From the NCBI RefSeq assembly GCF_047511655.1, contig NC_133389.1:154147973-154211972 (forward strand): 64,000 nucleotides of DNA, given 5' to 3'. The DNA comes from Castor canadensis. Taxonomy: Eukaryota > Chordata > Mammalia > Rodentia > Castoridae. A program made the position numbers and the translations under genes. Positions 1 to 11,091 of the stretch are shown here, piece by piece. Below the pieces are notes generated by a model, which saw only the letters and a list, made by a program, of their open reading frames with translations, had not been told where the DNA came from and made no database searches. Numbering within the stretch: the stretch's first letter is position 1; every line of letters starts with the position of its first letter.

Positions 1-126
1 ACCCCAAAATAATCTTCTAGAGATAGCTTCAACTCTATTTCATTTCTATTTATCCCATACCTGTTTCTTTCAGCTTCATGGTGGCTACACTGATATTTGA
101 AGTTTGGAGAGGAAGATCATTCTTTC

Positions 127-600
127 TGTTAACAACGCCAGTGTAGTCTGTGATCAGAAGACTTCCAAATTTTTTGTGTCCTGTGGGGAAGAAGCCATTA
201 TAGGACACATGGGTGTAAATGGAATTTATTAAAAGTTAGAAAAGGGAAACGCCAAAGGGAGCATGGTGGGTGCAGGTGGAACCTACAGCCCAAGAGAGTG
301 TGCTTCTCTTCTCCACGTACTTTTAAAAACTATACTAACCTATGGGAAGGGGAGAATCAGGTGATTTCCAGCCAATAATCAATGAGTGGGGAGGAGCATG
401 GGTGGTTCCTGGCCAGATGAAAGTGGTCCCTGAGCCTGGGCATGGCTAATCTGAGATGTAATATGAAGTTTCTGAGTCCCAAATATTCCCTAATTCTAGC
501 CTGCCTCAAATTCCCCAAGAGACAAGATCCAGAAAAAATCTTTTTGAGGTTGCTGAGGGACGAGAGTTCTCTTTTCTTCTGAATCTGCTTCAAGCTGACA
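127..600 (-). mobile_element. LTR-like block A (minus strand), candidate solo LTR
   Basis: The block opens with TGTTAACAA and then carries tttttgtgtcctg and an aatttattaaaag stretch, which on the minus strand is an AATAAA polyadenylation signal. The blocks at 2657 and 7622 show the same order: TGTTAMCA, ttgtgtctkgc, then a TTATTA/AATAAA-like stretch. On the minus strand a TATA-like tttaaaag lies near 325. The right-hand boundary is a guess and I see no target duplication. The family was not identified. Confidence 0.4.
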
Positions 601-1357
601 AAAGGCAGCAGAACCTACCTATAAGGGAAGTTATCTCTCCTACTTCTTTCCCTTGGGGCTCATTTGGACACAAGGTATCTGAATTATTGTCCAGCACATT
701 CAAGATTTCTTATGGAGATCTGGGTTTCTCATGGAGATCTCATTCATCTGCAGAGATCAATAGCTCTTTTGGCTCATGATTTGGGTCCTAAAAGTTTTTA
801 TTCTGGAAGAGATAAATCTAATTTAGAAGGTTGACCCAAACATTAACAATGATAGAACATCTGAAGGGGCCCTGCCAGGTGTGGCAGGAAAGATAAAGAA
901 CCTAACTTTACATTTTGGAAAGTGACAGGAAGTCTTATGGTTACTTTGCCTATAGGTGTTTATGCCTGTAGCTATTTTTAACCCTTAAATGGCCCTCTGT
1001 TTGGGCTGCCATTGTAGTAGGCAGATAAGGACTGATCATTTGGGGTAATATTTACGTTAGGGGCCAGGTGTACCAGGGGGCAGATGCAAGTCTAACTAGA
1101 GGGTAAACATCAATAAGAATCAGTTCTGCATAGAACTGATGATTCACAGTGTCCCTAAGCAGAAGTTAAACACCAATGAAAGCAGAATACAAGAGAGAGT
1201 ATAAACAACTCTGAGTACTATTGAAAAGACAGATCTGGAACTAGCAGAATTATATTGCCTTTGCTTAAACAGAAGGCCTTGGCCAAAGACATGAGTTTAT
1301 CTTTTGCCAGAAGGCTAGAAGGCTTAAATATTAGAGCACACACGTAAGAGCCCCTTT
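601..1357. other. No recognisable feature
   Basis: Non-coding sequence between the LTR-like block and an unassigned minus-strand ORF. I see no repeat family I can name. It may be internal sequence of a decayed minus-strand retroelement, judging only from the LTR-like blocks on either side. Confidence 0.3.
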
Positions 1358-1729
1358 TTAAAATCTCTCAGCTTTGGTTACTTTTAGAGATTTGGCATAA
1401 TTGACTCCACTTAGATCTGGAGAAGTGCCCTCATTTGTGTAGTCCTTTTGAACTGTCCTGGGTGGCTGAATGCCACTTGTTCCTCTAAGAAGTTGGGTGA
1501 TGCTGACTGCTTGGGGGTTGCGTCCTCTAAAACTGTTTCTCTGAACAACTGCCTCTGAAGATTTTGCCAATTTGCCAATTTTGTCCCCCAGAGCCAAGAG
1601 TGGCCTCTCCCAGAAAGTCATAACTTCTTCCAGAAAGTCAGATTTTGTCCCACAGAGGAGGGGGAGTAACATATCAAACAGATCAGAAGTCAGTGCCAAT
1701 ATGACCTTTTTGGCCAAATTAAGCAACAA
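1358..1729 (-). other. Unassigned 123-codon open frame, possibly retroelement internal sequence
   Basis: A minus-strand open frame with no domain I recognise. The N-terminal part is hydrophobic (leucine-rich, residues 1-30). The C-terminal half is polar and proline/serine-containing, without cysteine knuckles or catalytic motifs. It lies between two minus-strand LTR-like blocks in the same orientation, so residual retroviral internal sequence is one possibility. A chance open frame is equally likely. I assign no function. Confidence 0.15.
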
Positions 1730-1739
1730 AGAGATTTAT

Positions 1740-2656
1740 TAAGAAATAACTCTTAGGCTGGACTCAATTAAATCTAATGGTCTGTCCCCTAGGGGATGTA
1801 CCAATACCTTTAAATTGCTGTAAAGTGTCGGCAGACAATAGTTATAAAGCTTTTACAAAGAAAACACAAAATGACCCCAATCCTTAAGAATGTCTGTCCT
1901 GGTTGATACAAAAACACTTGTCAGAGTCATTTTTCACGGGGTTGTGTGTAAATGTTTTAGAAGCATCAGAACTGTAATGCCAAAACTTAAAGTAACCATG
2001 GTTAACAGTTTAGTAATTAACATAGCAGTCTAATTAGTCTTAATTATATGTAGTATTACTAAATCTCTCTTATTACAATTTGGAATATATGTACTAACTT
2101 GTAAAAGAAGTTGAGAAACAAGCATGGTACAGTGCCTTTTTATAACTCTATTTTAAGAGGGCTAATATACTTGAAGAACATAAAGACACCTAACACATAA
2201 AGGAGACAGTAGCGGCAACACAGTTTAAACCTTGAATTTTGGTTAGGTAAAGTAACAAGTTAGTGGTTGTTAGTACTGTCAATGCAGTACTAACAATTAA
2301 AAACCCTAAATTTTCCAATGGTTAGGAGAAAGCAGTGTCAGTAACTTCAAATAGCCCTGTTTTAATGCTCAGTTGCATTATATATATACATATATATTAT
2401 ATAAATAGATAGATAAACAATGCTTATCTAGCCAATGTCAGGCTTAAATGACAGAACTTTCAGCATTTGTCATAAAGAGCAGAAATGTCAAAGACCTTAT
2501 TAGATAGAATGTACCTGAGACAAAAGAACTATAACTGTTCACATGTATACACTTTTAACTCTAAATGATTTATAACACTGAGATACATGTACAAGGCACT
2601 AGTAGTATCAGAACCATTTAAAAGAATTTTTACTTAGTTTAAGCTTAGTTTCCTCA
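1740..2656. other. AT-rich non-coding stretch with short TA repeat
   Basis: AT-rich sequence without a reading frame. A degenerate (TA)n tract with tatatatacatatatat and a short atag run lies near 2378-2415. A further aatttat-type signal at about 1733 reads as AATAAAT on the minus strand. Nothing else is recognisable. Confidence 0.3.
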
Positions 2657-3240
2657 GTGTTACCAGAAAAATACCTTAGGGTTTTTGTGTCTTGCAAGAG
2701 TCGAATTTAGGCAGGATGCAAAGAATAGTAAATAATTTTAAATGGGCTATGAAGAGAACTAGTCATATTTTTTTGGTTAGCAGGATGAAAACACTCCCAG
2801 TATTTAAGAATACAGCCAAGAAAATTTGTTGGCTTCTTCTCTGCTGGCTGGTGGAAAGAGAGAGAGGGAAAGAGAAGGGGGAAAATCTACCCATTAAGAG
2901 AAAGAACCATTCTCTTAAGGGAATCCCTCCATCCCTACATAAGGGCTCCTGAATGGAACTCCCTGTTCTGACTGGTGGAGAGAGAGAGAGAGGGAAAAGG
3001 AAGGAGTTAAATTGCCTTTTGTGAGAAAGCAAGACCATTCCAAGATGTCCCTCTTATATCAAGGATGTCTCAGTTGCAGGTCTTTTTGACTTGGTTTGCC
3101 ATAAAGGCCCTTAGCTGATGTCTCTGTGCAAACAAGCAGCAGGGTACCCCACTTCCTTCCATTCTGTAAGGGCCAGTCTTTTATACCCCTGCATGAGGGT
3201 GTCTAAATGGTATGCTGATCCTGAATGACAACACTGGGCA
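2657..3240 (-). mobile_element. LTR-like block C (minus strand) with internal duplication
   Basis: Starts with TGTTACCAGAAAAA, shared exactly with the block at 7622, followed by the shared ttttgtgtcttgcaag segment. On the minus strand there is a good TATA box (gtataaaag, about 3179-3187), placing U3 to the right and R/U5 to the left. The R/U5 part carries two copies of a ggtgg(a)aagagagagaggga segment (around 2850 and 2972), a partial tandem duplication that makes this copy longer than the 7622 copy. The right edge is uncertain and I see no target duplication. Confidence 0.45.
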
Positions 3241-4700
3241 AAGAGGCTGACACCAAAAACAACATGTGAAATGAAAAGATAACAATATAAAGCAAGACAA
3301 TTGGTTGAGTGTTAAAAAGAAACATCCTAATACAAACTCTTTGTAAACAGTACAGAATTAACTATCAAATCCAAATCACACAAGATAAGCTTGGCTGATG
3401 GAAGTTAGGAGTTAATAATGGGGAAACAGTTTCCCAGTGCAAGAAAAACTGAAGTTTTGAAGTATTTGTACAAGCAGTAATAGAAAATCCTTTTGGGAGA
3501 ATAAGTACATTTTAAAAAAGATATTAATAAACAAACAAGCTTAATGTCTCAAATGATTATATACAGAACAAAGATAAGGGAGTAAGCACAAAGTTAGGAA
3601 ACCCAATGACTGAGAGTCATGGCTTAGTTATTGATAAGAAATCACTTATCAATTCTAGACTGCTGATGTTAACTAACAAAATGACTTGGGACACACAGCA
3701 GTGTTGTTGTTGACCTGCATGCAGCCCCTAGAGCCCAAGCATAGCAGGCTCAGCCATTGAGAATTAATGATATGCACAGTCCAGGATTTTAGGATTAATC
3801 ACATTTTAGTAGATCCTAATAAAAATTTAAGGTTTCATCATCCCATCTGGAGGGTGAACTTTTGTTTTCTTTTGATAAAATTTTGTGTCAGCCTACAGTA
3901 CCAAAATTTCTGACAGTTATTTTGATAGAACAGAAACCCATTTTTAAATACACATTAGAACCTTAAATTTTGACATCACAAAACTCTCTAGGCAAACTTT
4001 AAACTATAACCAACCCAATTACACATACAAACTTAAAAGATTTAAGACATTAATTTGTATCTTGAAACAACCTTTGTAAAAACCTGAATTTACACAACAC
4101 TTTTCAATAAAACTCTTAGTAACCTCATACCTTAAAAGATTTAGGAAGAAAATTAAACTATCTTTTTTTTATAATAGTAATCTATAACACATGGGTTAAT
4201 AAACCTAATTATAAAAGGGTTAAATGTAAATTACACTCACAATGGAATGAAACAGATTGAGATTGTCCATAAATTTTCTTTTGTCCTAAGGCAGAGCATA
4301 GTTAGGTCTGGCTGGGATTAAAACTTTAGATAACTTTTGAGACAATTGTAAACATTAACTTTATAAAAGTAGCTTAAAAACCATCCTGAGGACATCTACT
4401 CACACAGATGTTTTGACCTAGGCATGCCAAAAACTGTCAATTTAAGCACACATGTATGAGCTCAAAAAAAGTAAAAATTTGGTGACCATAATTGTTAGGA
4501 GAAAAAGACAAACACAGAAGACACACACAAAACAATCATATTAATTCAGAATGCATTCTTAAACAAATCATTTATTTGTCATTATGTTTCATAGGTCAGC
4601 TAGATTCCTAAGTAGCTTATAACAAATTAACACAAATATCCTATTTTTGTCCAGTTTTCACAGATTAATGCATTAAAACTATACGAATTTAGAGAATTTT
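3241..4700. other. AT-rich non-coding stretch, nothing recognised
   Basis: About 1.5 kb of AT-rich sequence without convincing reading frames. If block C is a 3' LTR, this could be internal proviral sequence on the minus strand, but I see no retroviral motif in any frame. Confidence 0.3.
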
Positions 4701-5820
4701 AACCACAAGTTAGTTACAGTTTTTCTAGAGGAGAACAACATGACATCACCCATGAGTTTCCTATCCCTAGGGAGTGGCAAAATGGCACTGTACCTGTGAT
4801 GTCTTCTTCATGGTGGCAGCATTTCCTGTGACCACATGTTCTCTCCAAAGGGTCTCTCAAGTGCAACACAGACACGTTACATGCAAAATACAGGCTCAAA
4901 ATAGCAATTTGTTATAGGAATAAAAGACAAGTCTCCCTGAGAGACAGGTGTTACTGCATATATAAGTTCCTAATAAAGAGACCAAATAATTGAAACAAAC
5001 TGAGTTAGGATTTAAACTCATGGCCAAACACTTGCTAGGCAGTTTGTGAATCTTTGTTATCTTCTCTAAAGAAAGAAGACTTTGAAACTATCTTTAGAAA
5101 CTGGCAAAAAAATCCCATTAATCCCATCAGTAAAGGGCACCAGCCGCTTACTGGTGGACCCGGGCATGTGTCCCTGGGACAGACGAATGCGACTTTGGGG
5201 TGAGCACTTCCATGACCCCTGCAGGCCATGGGGACAAGGAGAGCAGAGTGATAGATGGGAAGGTGTGCCCAGAGCAAACAGAGGCATCATGGGCAAGATA
5301 GCAATGGGGTGGGACAGGGGAACAATGGTGAGGACACAAGGTAGCCACAGGAAAAAGGTTTCTAGCCTGAGGCCGAGGGCCACCAGAGCTGGAGTCTTTA
5401 TAAGCTGCCCCAGATGCTCTCAGCTGCAGAAGCGATATGGTGGCCACGAAGTTTAGGCCGTGGGGGTGAAGGTCTTGCTCAGTGCTGGCGCTGCTTTTTA
5501 TCTGCGCAGCTTCCTGTGGCCTGCTAGGCCATGTGGCCCCTGACAGCAGCAGTGGGCTCCTGGACCCGCTTTAGCATAGGCACTGCTGCTGCTGCTGCTG
5601 CTGCTACTATTGCTGCTGGCAGAGCACTGGCTGGTGTGGCAAGCCTTCCAGCCTCTGAGCTGCCCCAGGGGCTGTAAGCCTCCTGGCTGCAGAGCTGACA
5701 CTCTTAGGCTGGTGCTGATACGCAGTGCCAGAGACTTTGAGCACAGGCACATCCCTAGTCCCTCTGATAGGAAGCAGGTAGGCATAAGCAGTGGCCACAG
5801 GAAGAAATCATTTTAATTTC
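4701..5820. other. GC-rich block of unknown origin
   Basis: From about 5060 to 5800 the base composition rises sharply above the AT-rich surroundings. Overlapping frames of 60-124 codons are open on both strands (for example 5082-5456 plus and 5066-5383 minus), as expected from GC-rich sequence with few stop codons. None has a recognisable domain. On the minus strand a cttataaag TATA-like motif lies at about 5396-5404, so an LTR or retroelement leader is a possibility. Unassigned. Confidence 0.3.
5581..5620. repeat. CTG/CAG trinucleotide run
   Basis: An imperfect (CTG)n tract of about 12 units with two interruptions (ctactattg), within the GC-rich block. It encodes poly-Ser/Ala-like shadows only. 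Confidence 0.8.
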
Positions 5821-6707
5821 ACTTTCCACCTCTACTAATCTCTATTTAAGGTCAGGTAGCCAGAGCCCAGAGCTATGACAGAATACTTGAAAGTTAGCCA
5901 CTACTCTGAAGCTTAATTTACTCTTGACCCAAGAGTAATCTGCACCCTAAACATCAACTATGCCTAGAGCTGGAAGGTTTTCCCAAGTGAATTTAACATA
6001 ACAAAGATCCAAACCCAGGAGCTAGACAGAGCAAAGTTTAGGATTTCAAACAGAAATTCTCTATTCATTAGAGCAGAAACTAGTAGATTACTCAATGTCT
6101 CTCTTAACAAGACAATGACCCAAATCCAGGAAATCATCCCATGAGCCAAAAGGACCCAAGGCTAAGAGTTTCTTAATAAATATCTTACCTTAAAACCTGA
6201 CCCCATTGCCCTCACTCTAGAGACAAACTGCCCTCAGTTTACTGAAAGTGTATACTTTTTCTAATATACTTTATTGTTATTTTCCTTGAATCTTCTGCTG
6301 GATACAAGAACCAAGGTTAATTTTTAAGGCCATTTTTCCAGTAGCACCTCTGAAGGCAGTTTAAGGCCTTGGGCCAGTTGAATGGGGCATGACCCTCACT
6401 CACAGGACCGGTTAGGAGGTGGGGGATGGACAGAAAGGAACCAGCCTGAGTGTCTGGGGAGATGGCCACTTTGGCTGGCACCTGCCATGGCTAGCATACC
6501 TCCTGGGCCACATGTCTGCCTGGGCCCAGTGGGCAGGGAGGGAGGAGAGAGAAGGGCAAAGCGGGGAGCAGGGGAAAGGAAAAGGGCATCATGGTTTTAA
6601 AGCAGCCTGTCCTGGAGGGAAACCGTTGGACACAGGAACCTCCACATGAGTGTTCTCTGCAAGCCCCAAGCCATGGGGGAAGAGCACATTGGGTAGACAG
6701 ACACTGC
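5821..6707. other. No recognisable feature
   Basis: Non-coding. A second, milder GC-rich patch at about 6380-6690 includes a purine-rich gggagggaggagagagaagg stretch. Short frames there have no domains. Confidence 0.3.
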
Positions 6708-7241
6708 TGGGGCCTGCAGGATGCACCCCAGTAATCCCAGTGACACTGGACAAAGAGGCAGGAGGATCACTATCCGAGGCTGATCTTAAGCAAAAAGTGA
6801 AAGATCATAACAAAACAATAAACTAAAACCTAATGCCTGGAATTCTAGCTAGTCAGGAGATGGAGATTAGGAGAATCACCGTTTGAGGCAAGCCTATGCA
6901 AAAAGTTTGCAAGACCCATCTGAACCCATAGCTGGGCCTTGTAGTATACACCTCTCATCCCAACTACATGGGAGGCTGAGATCAGGAGGATTACCATTCC
7001 AGACCAGCCCTAGCAAAATGTTCACAGCATAAAGAAGTTGGACGTGATATGGCGTGCCTGTCATGACAGCTATGGAAGGAAGCAAAATAGGAAGATCAAG
7101 TCCAGGCCAGCCTAAACAAAAAGTGAGACACTATCTCCAAAAAAAGCAGAGCAAAAGGGGCTGGAGGCATGGTTCAAGTGATAGGTACCTGCCCTGTGAG
7201 CCCAAAGTCCAGAGTTCAAACCCAGTACCACCAAAAAAAAT
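6708..7241 (+). mobile_element. Multimeric SINE: several B1-like monomers plus tRNA-like unit
   Basis: A series of diverged 7SL/B1-type monomers stands head to tail. Each carries a form of 'taatcccag...gaggcaggaggatcac...aggccagcc...aaaa' (near 6730, 6850, 6955 and 7040). They are followed by a tRNA-like unit from about 7160 (ggctggaggcatggttcaag ... gagttcaaacccagtacc) and an A-rich tail at 7232-7241. A box A/box B-like pair is visible in the last unit. Rodent B1-tRNA composite SINEs normally have one or two B1 monomers, so this copy looks expanded. Confidence 0.75.
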
Positions 7242-7621
7242 CCCCAAATACTCTTCCCTAGTTTCTAGAATAATCAACTTCCCAAATTTCAGTAACATTA
7301 AAATGAAAACTATTTGCAGCTCACGCAACATGTAAAAATGACAAGTGGCCTCCTCTGTCTTATACCTGTGCTATCTTGAATACCTGGCCTCCAAATTTGC
7401 TGAAGTTGGAGGATGTCAAGAGCTACATAACCATGCTGGAAAACTTTAGAAATGGCCTGTGGTTTGCATGATCTCAACTAATTCCTCTTTGGCCAGAACC
7501 CCATTAAGTAGCTCCAGCCTCACTGCAGGAGAAGTTAGAAAAAAAAAATCCTTGAACATTTAGATTGGGTGACAGAGTACTCAGTCTCCGTTACATAGTT
7601 CCCAAGAATATCAAATCCAAG
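7242..7621. other. No recognisable feature
   Basis: Short non-coding stretch between the SINE and the LTR-like block. An A-rich run lies at about 7540. Nothing else can be supported. Confidence 0.3.
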
Positions 7622-8250
7622 TGTTACCAGAAAAACAGTACTGATAATTACCTTGGTTCTTGTGTCTGGCAGGAAAAGAATTAAAGCAAGACACAAAAGA
7701 TGTAGTAAAAATAATAGTAAAGTTTATCAGAAAAGAAATTTAGCATAACAGGATAAAAAGTGGGGAGAAATGGAAAAAAAGAAACATTTCCTGCCCCCAC
7801 ATAGGAAATGGGAGTAGAGATGCCAAATGGTGGCCCCCATCTCTTAGTCTTATACTGGAGAGCTGGGGGAATAGCATGGGCACAGATAATGTATCTGGGC
7901 AGCTGAAATGCCTATTAAAACAGGGAGGGTTAATCCTGGCCCACCCAAAACAGAGACAATACGTGTGTTTTAGAACTTCCCTCTGCCAGACATGACTATT
8001 GTCCACCCATCCAAAGTGCCTAGGAGCTTGTTAACATCTCAAAGAGAAAAGCAGAAGCAGGTTGCTCCTTTATGTCTCCCTGTTCCTGTAAATTAGCATG
8101 CAAGAGGAGATGGGAGGGATCTAGCTGCTCTGGCTTTTCAGTTTTTACCTCCTCATTCCAATGTCTGAGTCTGGTCCTTTAAATATTTATTAAAATGATA
8201 TAATTTTCCTATCTCCTCATCTAGCTATCCTGCCTCATAAGACTACTACA
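7622..8250 (-). mobile_element. LTR-like block D (minus strand), related to block C
   Basis: Begins TGTTACCAGAAAAA exactly as at 2657 and continues with ccttggttcttgtgtctggc, aligned with ttttgtgtcttgc of block C. Its minus strand contains AATAAA-like signals and a TATA-like agtataaga at about 7847-7855. A CA end is possible at 8249-8250 (gactactaca), giving about 630 bp, but other CA ends are equally possible. The sequence just outside the left edge does not match a primer-binding site I know, so a solo LTR is more likely than the 5' LTR of a provirus shared with block C. Confidence 0.45.
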
Positions 8251-8867
8251 AAAGAAATCTAGGGACTTTTGTGGGGAGGCAAGGTGATAGAGAAGTGGAA
8301 GCTCTCTCCATCATTCCATCAGACTCCATGAATAACAGTTTACATAATGAAGAAGAGACTACCTATAGAAGAGCAAAAGATAAGAAGAGCTCTGATAACC
8401 ACAAAAGAAGTACAGGATTGCTGAAAAAATACAGTGAAACAGAAAGGCAGAAGAATAAATTAAGAAACAATTTGCAGCTCTAACCCAGCTCTCCTGGGGA
8501 GAGGAGAAGCCAAAGACTCCACCTCAATATAAGCCAGCCACCCTTCTCAACAGTCTAGTACACCTAACTGTGGAACAAAAACAACACCTTCTGCAAACCC
8601 TAACCTCAGTGTAGGGATTTGATAGGACAGTGACTTCTCCAAGTGACAGGCCAGCAGCAGACAAGACAACCTTTCCTTCCCCATATCTCAGGGAGCTGTG
8701 GCAAGATGCCATCTTGAGAAACAGTCCCCTGATTAAGATCGAGGTACTAGGGGTGGGGTAATCTTGAAAACAAAAAGCACTTGCAGTTCAGGGTGTCTTG
8801 AGATATTTGGCCATAGTGTATGAGAGGGGATGCCCACAAAAGGCTCATGGAGAGGGAGAGGCTTTGA
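8251..8867 (+). mobile_element. Probable L1 5' region (left part), interrupted by a provirus
   Basis: Weakly coding-like sequence (a 70-codon frame at 8271-8483, lysine-rich) leads up to the retroviral insertion. Its last part (about 8740-8867) resembles the sequence after the provirus (about 14790-14900): both have a 'gaaaa..., agtccaggg/gttcaggg, gccacaatgt/gccatagtgt, agagagggagagg' series. That fits a repeated L1 5' UTR unit on either side of the insertion, with L1 coding remnants following at 15.86 kb. The L1 assignment here rests on context. Confidence 0.3.
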
Positions 8868-9271
8868 GAGCCCCCACAGAGAGCAACAATATTCCTGCAT
8901 CCTAAATAAATACAGAGATATAGATCTGCCACAAGTCTGATGAGCAAACTGCTCTAAAGATTATTCTCTTCCCCCAATAAAGGTGCTAACTATACGAGTT
9001 TACCTAAGAAATCCTGTAAAATGCACAGTCAATAAACGCCCCCCCAACCCAAAGTTAAAATGTCCATAAAAACCCCAGCCTTTACCTGAGCAGGGAGTTA
9101 CTGGCTTCTGGGTTCCACTACTCTTCTCTAGCTGTAGCCTTTCCTTTCTCTCTAACAAATCCTACTTTATATACCGGTTTTGGCTCATCATTCAGTTGCC
9201 TCATGAGCCAGTTCCCTAGCCTGTGAAGGCAAGGACCCTGGCCTGCAAAACTTTGACACCAACACATAACA
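8868..9271 (+). repeat. 5' LTR of the class I provirus
   Basis: Aligned with the 3' LTR from 'gatctgccacaag' through 'caataaaggtgctaactata' (polyadenylation signal), 'aaaatgtccataaaaac', 'tttacctgagcagggagtta' and 'tagctgtagcctttcctttc' to the ...acataaca end. The first 25-30 bases seen at the 3' LTR (tgttgggtctcg...) are not recognisable here, so the left edge is approximate and may be truncated. This copy keeps an internal stretch (about 9155-9240) that the 3' LTR lacks. Confidence 0.75.
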
Positions 9272-9273
9272 TT

Positions 9274-9291
9274 TGGCTACCACAAAGGGAC
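9274..9291 (+). promoter_or_regulatory. Primer-binding site, tRNA-Arg-like
   Basis: TGGCTACCACAAAGGGAC begins two bases after the CA end of the 5' LTR. It matches the reverse complement of the 3' end of an arginine tRNA (…GTCCCTTCGTGGTCGCCA, from memory) at 16 of 18 positions. Both differences could be decay. Confidence 0.65.
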
Positions 9292-9441
9292 CTTTCCTCT
9301 GAACCAAGGTCAGTATAGGTGTGCCAAACTGGGAAAGGCTGCCTAGGAAGTGACTGTGATTGTCCAGCACTCTGGTGGAGTCTATTTTCCAGGAGAGCCC
9401 CTCCACCATGGCCTAGCTATGGTGGACCTCTCAGGCTGACC

Positions 9442-9472
<31 letters not shown>

Positions 9473-11091
9473 TTCTCTTGTTAAGGAGGGTTTCTCCCTT
9501 GGGAATCTGAGGAAAAGCTCCGAGCCCATTACAGCTGTAAGACAGGCAACCTGAGAGAACTCAGGTGCTGGCCGGGGGTTTATACCAGACTGCCAATGCT
9601 ACATGGGCAGAGCCCAACTTCAGTGGGCTTTTTTCCTCTCCTTAAACTCTCACTCTCTTTCAAGATCTGACCCACCCTGAGGCTCAAAAGTCTCACACCC
9701 CTCCAGCTATGCCTGAGGCAAACAGACAATCAGATCTCTTATGCTTCTTTCATGGTTTCTGTGGCCCAAGAGTAGAGGTCACCCCTCGCTTCCAGTGTTC
9801 CAGTACTGCCCTTGGGCAGGACTGACCTGGACAACAGTTATGACTAACAATCCCTCATGTGTTGAGCCTGGAAACTCTCTTTTCCCCCAATCCTCAGCCT
9901 CTCCTTCCTCTTTCCCAAGCAGTTCAGGATGAATGGCCTCCCTCTTTTGTTCTAGACAACAGTGGGCTTCTTTCTTCAGTGAGTTTAGAAAAGAAAAAAA
10001 CAAAAATAAAAACAAAAACTCTTACACCCTTTGTGCTCCCTCCCTGATCCCACCTTGTCCTTTATCTCTGTCTGCCTTTCCCTCCCTGGGCTTACTGGGA
10101 CCCTGGCCTCCCATGAGGAAAAACTTATAGCATGGTAACTTATGACTTTCTTAAGTTACTCCCACAACTATTCTGTCAGGCTCCTCAGTCCAAGGCAACT
10201 TTAAATCAGCTGCTGGACACTGGTGGAGGCAGAAGCACTTAGAAAAAACTGGCTGCCATGCTTATGCCCTAATTCCGCCCCCACAAGGGGAGGAGGGAAA
10301 ACAAACAGGTGTGCTCATGCACAGGAATGCTGGCCCCTGGGCACAGCAGAAACACCTGCCATAGTCAGGACAATCCATACAGAAGGCCTGACATATGTCC
10401 AAAACTGCCAGTTACACAAGGAGGCAATTGTGACCCACTGCCACTTCTCCTAATAGGCATAAAAAAATAATAATAAGCACACACAGGCACATGTACACAG
10501 AAAAGGTGGGAGGAGCAATGGGCCACAGGATGGGGTCACTCACCCTGAGTGTGGGAGTGGGCAATGACGCTTTCCTCAAGCCCAATTCCCAGCCCTGCCT
10601 TATGTCTTGGGCCAGACCTACCCAACCTTGTAAGCCAATTGTTATCTCAAGGTTATTGTACCAGAAACAGCAAAATGTATGTTACTGTGGTCTCTAAACT
10701 TCTCATTTAAAGTTTCCTATACTTTTGGCCTCAGCATAAAACATTTTTCCCCCCAAAATATTAGCACTAGTTGTCCCTTATAGTACTGTTATTGCCCCAG
10801 GACACCCTCTGAATGCCCTTCTCTAACTTTACAGATGATGTATTCCTTTATTTAAAAAGTAGCCTTTATTTAAGAGGCTGCTTGCTGTTAACTAAAAGGC
10901 AGGATCCTGGAGCTTTTTTTACTGCATTGGTCAGATGACCTAACCCAACCAGTACACTTTCTTCAATCCTGGTCACACATGTGGGGAAAGCCATGAGACA
11001 GGGATGCCTGGTTTCATTAGTAAGGTCATTCCCAGTCAGGACGCTGACAAAAAGGGAATGACCCAGTTCATTGTTGTTGTTGTCTTTCTAG
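9292..11091 (+). other. Proviral leader, no intact frame
   Basis: About 1.8 kb between primer site and gag start, longer than a typical leader. Short open frames (for example 9859-10047, 10223-10453, 10491-10697) show nothing I recognise. A pyrimidine repeat lies at 9441-9478. Extra sequence may have been inserted here, but I see no clear boundary. Confidence 0.5.
9441..9478. repeat. (CT)n microsatellite
   Basis: A nearly pure CT tract of about 38 bp in the proviral leader. Confidence 0.9.

Noticed and set aside
5066..5456. Overlapping frames on both strands as possible host exons
   Set aside because: Openness follows from GC-rich composition. No domain, no convincing splice sites around them, and no preference for one strand.
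2657..8250. Blocks C and D as the two LTRs of one provirus
   Set aside because: No primer-binding site next to block D, no polypurine tract next to block C, different lengths, and no retroviral motif between them.
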